Shown: one piece after another, positions 6,230-8,870 of the stretch
Numbering within the stretch: the first letter of the stretch is position 1
Layout: every line of letters starts with the position of its first letter
Source of the DNA: CAZWFW01 sp964633445
GTDB taxonomy: Archaea > Undinarchaeota > CAZWFW01
Direction of reading: 5' to 3'
DNA: 8,870 nt
NCBI GenBank assembly: GCA_964633445.1
Contig: CAZWFW010000044.1
Location: 1-8,870, forward strand
Position numbers and translations under genes: made by a program
Notes under the pieces: model-generated
What the model was told of the DNA's origin: nothing
The model's database searches: none
Seen by the model: the letters and a program-made list of their open reading frames with translations, nothing else

Positions 6230-7087
6230 CTAACCTTGAGAATCTCTAACCATTTCTTTTAACTTGCAAGCTCTTGCATATGCTACTCTTAGTATGTCTT
6301 TAATAGTTTCCTTATCAATTATGCAAGCATTAATTGCAAGCTTCTTAGCATTTTCATAAGCCTCTCTAAGCAAGAACTCGATTGTTTCTTTTGTAAATAT
6401 TCTAGCTTTAATTGCAAGCTTTAATGCATTTTCGTGCGCTTTGATCAGCTCTCTTTTTCTTGCCTCAGTATCAATAGCGTAATTAAGCAAGTCCTTAGGA
6501 ACTATCATACCCCTATCACAAACTACTACCAAATCCAGCTTCACTTCAATTGGTTCAACGCCTAACTGGCTAAGCAATTCCGCAAGTTGATCGGTAATTA
6601 TATCTCCAGCCTTTACAAGTACGTGATCCTTTGTTATATGTATCTTCCCCCCAATTACCTGAACAGGAACACCAAGCTTCTCCAGCTGCACCAAAATAGG
6701 TCCTGGCCTAAAGGGTGTCTCTCCCTTCTTAAGCACAATATTGTTCTTAGCAACTCTTCCTGGTTTTGCAGGAATGTTTATTTTAAGCTCATTAAGCTTT
6801 TTATGGATCTCAAACGGATTAGCATTACTCAGAACCAGAGCCGGTTGAAAACCATTCTCCAGGTAAGGCAATAACTTCTCCAAATCCTTTCTGCCAAGTT
6901 TTTCAATAGCTTTTCTTATCAATGTCTTCTTAGCAATTCTTATTCTTGCAATTTCCTTCATTTCCGTCCTAATTCTTTGCATATGCCAGGCCGGAATTTC
7001 GAAGATATTAGCTATTCCTACTACAGAGTATTCGCCTAACAACTCTGCTAGTTCCTCTACCTCCTTAACTTTCCACTGCGCCGGCAT
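6230..7087 (-). CDS. rpl10: Large ribosomal subunit protein uL10 (archaeal P0), short C-terminal form
   Basis: uL10 anchors the L12 stalk dimers to 23S rRNA beside uL11, where translation factors are recruited. The rRNA-binding N-terminal half is typical (KNNIVLKKGETPFRPGP region, about residues 114-130), and the archaeal insertion domain follows. From about 217 the protein forms the stalk spine. Here a 26-residue unit is repeated: NALKLAI...TKETIEFLLREAYE, then NAKKLAI...DKETIKDILRVAYA, then a degenerate third start. Each spine helix in related proteins binds an L12 dimer, so two or three dimers are expected. At 285 residues it stops right after the spine, without the acidic hinge and Gly-Leu-Phe tail usual in archaeal P0. 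It is last in the operon, 2 nt after the uL1 stop, with a weak AAGGT upstream. No L12 gene follows, although L12 often does in archaea. Confidence 0.95.
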   Translation of the reverse strand: MPAQWKVKEVEELAELLGEYSVVGIANIFEIPAWHMQRIRTEMKEIARIRIAKKTLIRKAIEKLGRKDLEKLLPYLENGFQPALVLSNANPFEIHKKLNELKINIPAKPGRVAKNNIVLKKGETPFRPGPILVQLEKLGVPVQVIGGKIHITKDHVLVKAGDIITDQLAELLSQLGVEPIEVKLDLVVVCDRGMIVPKDLLNYAIDTEARKRELIKAHENALKLAIKARIFTKETIEFLLREAYENAKKLAINACIIDKETIKDILRVAYARACKLKEMVRDSQG

Positions 7088-7089
7088 TT

Positions 7090-7716
7090 TTATACCTTAA
7101 CGGCAGGACCCATCGTTGTTTTTATATAAACATCAGCTATCTGCGACTTTCCTTTTTCGAGCTTGCTTTCAATAGTTTCCAAAACTGTTTTTACATTTTC
7201 GGCAATTTTACTAATCTCCATATTTTCGCTACCTACCGGTAAATGAATTACAGGATTTTCCTTAAGCCTTATTTTAACAGTCTTATTAGCCCTCTCAACA
7301 ATTGGTTTCAAATTAGCGGTTACTGGTACTGGTTTTGGCATTTTTCCTCTCGGCCCTAAAAATTTGCCTAGGTATCTACCAACCAGAGGCATAAGGTCTG
7401 CCTGCGCGATGAAGAAATCATAATTTTTGGCAAGTTTCTTGGCTGCTCTTTTATTTTTAGCAAGTTCTTCAATATCCTTTTTAGTTACAACCTTAAGTCC
7501 CATCTCCTTAGCTTTATAGGCAAGTTCCCCCTCAGCAATAATACAGACCTTCCTCTGCTTTTTCGGACTATTTGGTAATACGACCTCGATATTGATCCTA
7601 TTTTCTGGCCTTTTTAAGTCAATATTCTGCAGGTTAACTACAAGCTCAACAGTTTGAATAAACTTCCTCTTCTTACTCCTATCCAATGCCTGTTTGATTG
7701 CATCTTCAATCTTCAT
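7090..7716 (-). CDS. rpl1: Large ribosomal subunit protein uL1
   Basis: uL1 forms the mobile L1 stalk that helps deacylated tRNA leave the E site, and in several archaea it also represses its own operon by binding mRNA. The 208-residue product matches the archaeal length. The start MKIEDAIKQAL, the PENRINIEVVLPN segment (37-49), the rRNA-binding loop LGPRGKMPKP (120-129) and the late TTMGP motif (200-204) are all present. The start codon overlaps the uL11 stop as ATGA. The only strong SD nearby lies about 21 nt upstream, better placed for a four-codon reading frame than for uL1 itself, so translation of uL1 probably depends on ribosomes arriving from upstream. Autoregulation is known for the family but I could not identify a binding site here. 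Confidence 0.97.
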   Translation of the reverse strand: MKIEDAIKQALDRSKKRKFIQTVELVVNLQNIDLKRPENRINIEVVLPNSPKKQRKVCIIAEGELAYKAKEMGLKVVTKKDIEELAKNKRAAKKLAKNYDFFIAQADLMPLVGRYLGKFLGPRGKMPKPVPVTANLKPIVERANKTVKIRLKENPVIHLPVGSENMEISKIAENVKTVLETIESKLEKGKSQIADVYIKTTMGPAVKV

Positions 7717-8192
7717 TTTAACACACTATCATACTTACCCTCCTCTATCTCTCTTTGTATTTCCCTAGGATCCTTTCCATTAACAGTAACACCCATACTG
7801 ACGCAAGTGCCAAGTACCTCAAGCGTAGCTCTTTTTAAATTACTCGCAAGCATATCCTTCATTTTTATCTTAGCAACATTTATAACTTTCTCCAAAGGGA
7901 TATCCCCAGCTGAACTTTTTCTATCACTTGCTCCCTTCTTTATCCCAATCTCTCTCTTTATTAGAGCGGAGGTCGGTGGTGTTCCTACTTCAACTCTAAA
8001 TTGTCTTGTTTTTAAGTTAACAATTACTCTGACAGGAACTGTTAATCCTTTATACTCCGCCGTTTTTTTATTAATTTCAGCAATAACTTGCCCTATATTA
8101 ACACCTAGTGGTCCCAATGCGGGACCGAGCTTGCTTGCCGACGCACCGCCTCCTTCAACCAGTAGCTGTACTTCCTTTTCCTCCTTTATCAT
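7713..8192 (-). CDS. rpl11: Large ribosomal subunit protein uL11
   Basis: uL11 binds the GTPase-associated centre of 23S rRNA next to the uL10 stalk base and helps control factor-dependent GTP hydrolysis. The 159 residues match archaeal uL11. The N-terminal domain has EGGGASASKLGPALGPLGVN (13-32), the proline-bearing switch region, and KGLTVPVRVIVNLK (48-61). The linker GTPPTSALIKRE (70-81) leads to the C-terminal RNA-binding domain, with KDMLASNLKRA and the VLGTCVSMGVTV segment. The gene overlaps Spt5 by 4 bp (ATGA) and uL1 by 4 bp. A good SD, GAGGGAG at 8206-8200, sits 7 nt before its ATG, the best-spaced in this operon. Nothing about the protein is unusual. Confidence 0.97.
   Translation of the reverse strand: MIKEEKEVQLLVEGGGASASKLGPALGPLGVNIGQVIAEINKKTAEYKGLTVPVRVIVNLKTRQFRVEVGTPPTSALIKREIGIKKGASDRKSSAGDIPLEKVINVAKIKMKDMLASNLKRATLEVLGTCVSMGVTVNGKDPREIQREIEEGKYDSVLK
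7718..7743 (-). promoter_or_regulatory. SD plus four-codon reading frame just before the uL1 start
   Basis: On the minus strand, GGAGGG (7743-7738) sits 5 nt before an ATG (7732-7730) that reads ATG ATA GTG TGT TAA. Its TAA ends 1 nt before the uL1 ATG. All of this is inside the end of the uL11 gene in another frame. It may be a reinitiation leader or a standby SD for uL1, or it may be chance. Confidence 0.25.
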
Positions 8193-8641
8193 TCTTTTTC
8201 TCCCTCTTTCTCAATAACTCTTATAGCATCCATTCTAACAGTAATTGGAATTGGAACAGGAGCTCCGAGCAATTCTATAACAACCTCTCCTTTATTTCTA
8301 TCGACTCTGACAACTTTAGCCCTTTCGCCTTTAAATGGGCCAGAAATTACCTCAACGATGTATTTTTCTTTAATATCCTTAACCAATGGTTTCTCAGAAA
8401 TATAATGCTCAATATCTTTAATCGAGATTTCGCTTCTAAGGATCGTTGCTACGTGAGGCAACTTTCTTGTAGCTACTTCAACATCATTTCTATTAGCAGC
8501 CTCAACGAAAATATAACCTCTAATGTCTGAAGGTACTAAAATGGCCCTTACACCAAGATTTCTAGTTCTTGCTCTACTGTGAATTATATCTGCTACAGCT
8601 CTTTCCTTACCAACTGTTGTCCTTACGACAAAGATCGACAT
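8189..8641 (-). CDS. spt5: Transcription elongation factor Spt5 (NusG homologue)
   Basis: Archaeal Spt5 binds the RNA polymerase clamp with Spt4, raises processivity and links transcription to translation. The 150 residues hold an NGN domain (about 1-85, starting MSIFVVRTTVGKE and containing RGYIFVEA at 41-48) and a KOW domain with GPFKGERAKVVRVDR (101-115), then a short charged tail. This is the usual archaeal length. It is the first gene of the uL11-uL1-uL10 operon, a common archaeal arrangement, but the secE gene that often precedes it is missing: the tRNA-Glu gene lies upstream instead, in the opposite direction. No SD precedes the ATG, and a TATA-like box lies about 32 nt upstream, so the transcript may be leaderless. 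A 22-bp palindrome fills the space between that box and the start, which suggests regulation. Confidence 0.97.
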   Translation of the reverse strand: MSIFVVRTTVGKERAVADIIHSRARTRNLGVRAILVPSDIRGYIFVEAANRNDVEVATRKLPHVATILRSEISIKDIEHYISEKPLVKDIKEKYIVEVISGPFKGERAKVVRVDRNKGEVVIELLGAPVPIPITVRMDAIRVIEKEGEKE

Positions 8642-8645
8642 CTTA

Positions 8646-8667
8646 CATTATTAATGGATTAATAATG
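8646..8667 (-). promoter_or_regulatory. Perfect 10-bp-arm palindrome before the Spt5 start, operator-like
   Basis: The arms CATTATTAAT (8646-8655) and ATTAATAATG (8658-8667) are exact inverse complements around a GG spacer. The element ends 4 nt before the Spt5 ATG and starts next to the TATA-like box. A dimeric repressor here would block polymerase. If transcribed, it would form a weak all A-U hairpin (about 9 pairs), probably unstable at high temperature, so a DNA operator is the likelier reading. Confidence 0.5.
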
Positions 8668-8668
8668 G

Positions 8669-8678
8669 ATAAATTAAA
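8669..8678 (-). promoter_or_regulatory. Probable TATA box of the Spt5-uL11-uL1-uL10 operon
   Basis: The minus strand reads TTTAATTTAT here, centred about 32 nt before the ATG at 8641, close to the archaeal TATA spacing for a leaderless transcript. A second candidate, TTTTTATATG at 8696-8705, lies further upstream and would give a leader of roughly 30 nt containing the palindrome. Confidence 0.45.
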
Positions 8679-8744
8679 GTGAGGTTTATAGCTTCATATA
8701 AAAATATTTCTATTTACAAAGGAAAATTTGGAGACAAACCTCAC
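8679..8744. repeat. 9-bp inverted repeat pair flanking the divergent Spt5 and tRNA-Glu promoters
   Basis: GTGAGGTTT (8679-8687) and AAACCTCAC (8736-8744) are perfect inverse complements with 48 bp between them. Read outward in each direction, the same AAACCTCAC lies directly upstream of an AT-rich promoter box: toward Spt5 on the minus strand and toward tRNA-Glu on the plus strand. The wide spacing argues against an RNA hairpin; a shared activator or promoter element is inferred. Confidence 0.45.
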
Positions 8745-8763
8745 ATTATTAAAATTTTTAATG

Positions 8764-8771
8764 TATTAAAG
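8764..8771 (+). promoter_or_regulatory. Possible TATA box of tRNA-Glu
   Basis: TATTAAAG lies at -33 to -26 relative to the first base of the mature tRNA. The flanking DNA is A/T throughout, so the exact box is uncertain and the TTTTTAA just upstream (8755-8761) is an alternative if the precursor carries a leader. Confidence 0.35.
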
Positions 8772-8796
8772 TTCATAATCAGTTAATTAATATTAT

Positions 8797-8870
8797 GCCC
8801 CCGTGGTGTAGATGGCCAAGCATACGGGCCTCTCGAGCCCGTGACCCGGGTTCAAATCCCGGCGGGGGCA
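8797..8870 (+). tRNA. tRNA-Glu (anticodon CUC)
   Basis: All four arms fold. The acceptor GCCCCCG (8797-8803) pairs with CGGGGGC (8863-8869), with discriminator A at 8870. The D stem is GTGT/GCAT (8806-8809 and 8820-8823). The anticodon stem CGGGC/GCCCG encloses loop CTCTCGA (8830-8836) with anticodon CTC at 8832-8834, which reads GAG. The T stem CCGGG/CCCGG holds loop TTCAAAT. The variable region is four bases. The loop matches the archaeal Glu pattern CUUUCGA except for C34. No intron is present. The window ends at the discriminator, so whether CCA is encoded cannot be seen. The nearly all-GC stems in AT-rich DNA suggest growth at high temperature. Confidence 0.95.

Noticed and set aside
7654..8217. 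187-residue open frame on the plus strand opposite uL11 and uL1
   Set aside because: It lies entirely antisense to two certain ribosomal genes, is Ser/Leu/Pro-rich as expected of a shadow frame, and has no SD or recognisable motif.
8679..8744. The 9-bp inverted repeat as a transcription terminator or hairpin
   Set aside because: The arms are 48 bp apart, no T-tract follows, and the pair sits between divergent genes where no transcript needs to end.
8797..8870. tRNA-Glu as an integration site for a mobile element
   Set aside because: No integrase gene and no duplicated tRNA 3' end are visible in the window.
1..8870. CRISPR array or insertion sequence
   Set aside because: No regularly spaced repeats, no transposase-like frame and no terminal inverted repeats were found.

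Overview
This is an archaeal window. The evidence is the archaeal Spt5 / uL11 / uL1 / uL10 cluster, an archaea-specific TiaS enzyme, a HypA with an archaeal-type short sequence, a tRNA-Glu with the archaeal CU(C/U)UCGA anticodon loop, TATA-type promoter elements and several starts without a Shine-Dalgarno (SD). The DNA is AT-rich, Arg codons are mostly AGA/AGG, and the tRNA stems are almost pure G-C, which hints at a thermophile. I cannot name the lineage. The unusual surface proteins and the incomplete ribosomal cluster would fit a poorly characterised group such as a DPANN member, but that is a guess.

Layout. Positions 3-122 (+) hold the C-terminal end of a probable ribbon-helix-helix protein cut by the window edge. 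It converges on a leftward four-gene unit at 4420-155 (-). That unit encodes a 673-residue polytopic membrane protein, two tandem lipoproteins that share its extracellular two-domain plan, and HypA. The genes abut or overlap (ATGA overlap at 2399-2402, TAA|ATG junction at 497-502), so they are probably co-transcribed. Only 45 bp separate this unit from a divergent rightward pair: an 85-residue cysteine-repeat zinc protein and TiaS (4466-5999, +), which overlap each other.

Between TiaS and the convergent ribosomal operon (5983-6222, +) lies a frame-disrupted reading frame that looks like a decayed small gene. Then comes the leftward operon at 8641-6230 (-): Spt5, uL11, uL1 and uL10, joined by ATGA overlaps and a 2-nt gap. 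Neither SecE upstream nor L12 downstream is present here, and uL10 ends without its usual acidic tail. The window closes with tRNA-Glu(CUC) (8797-8870, +), divergent from the Spt5 operon.

The 155-bp region between Spt5 and the tRNA is the best regulatory target. It has a perfect 10-bp-arm palindrome just before the Spt5 start, and a 9-bp element (AAACCTCAC) pointing outward on both sides just upstream of each AT-rich promoter box. The most novel system is the three-gene surface cassette: one membrane anchor protein plus two lipoproteins, all with the same two beta-domain extracellular layout.
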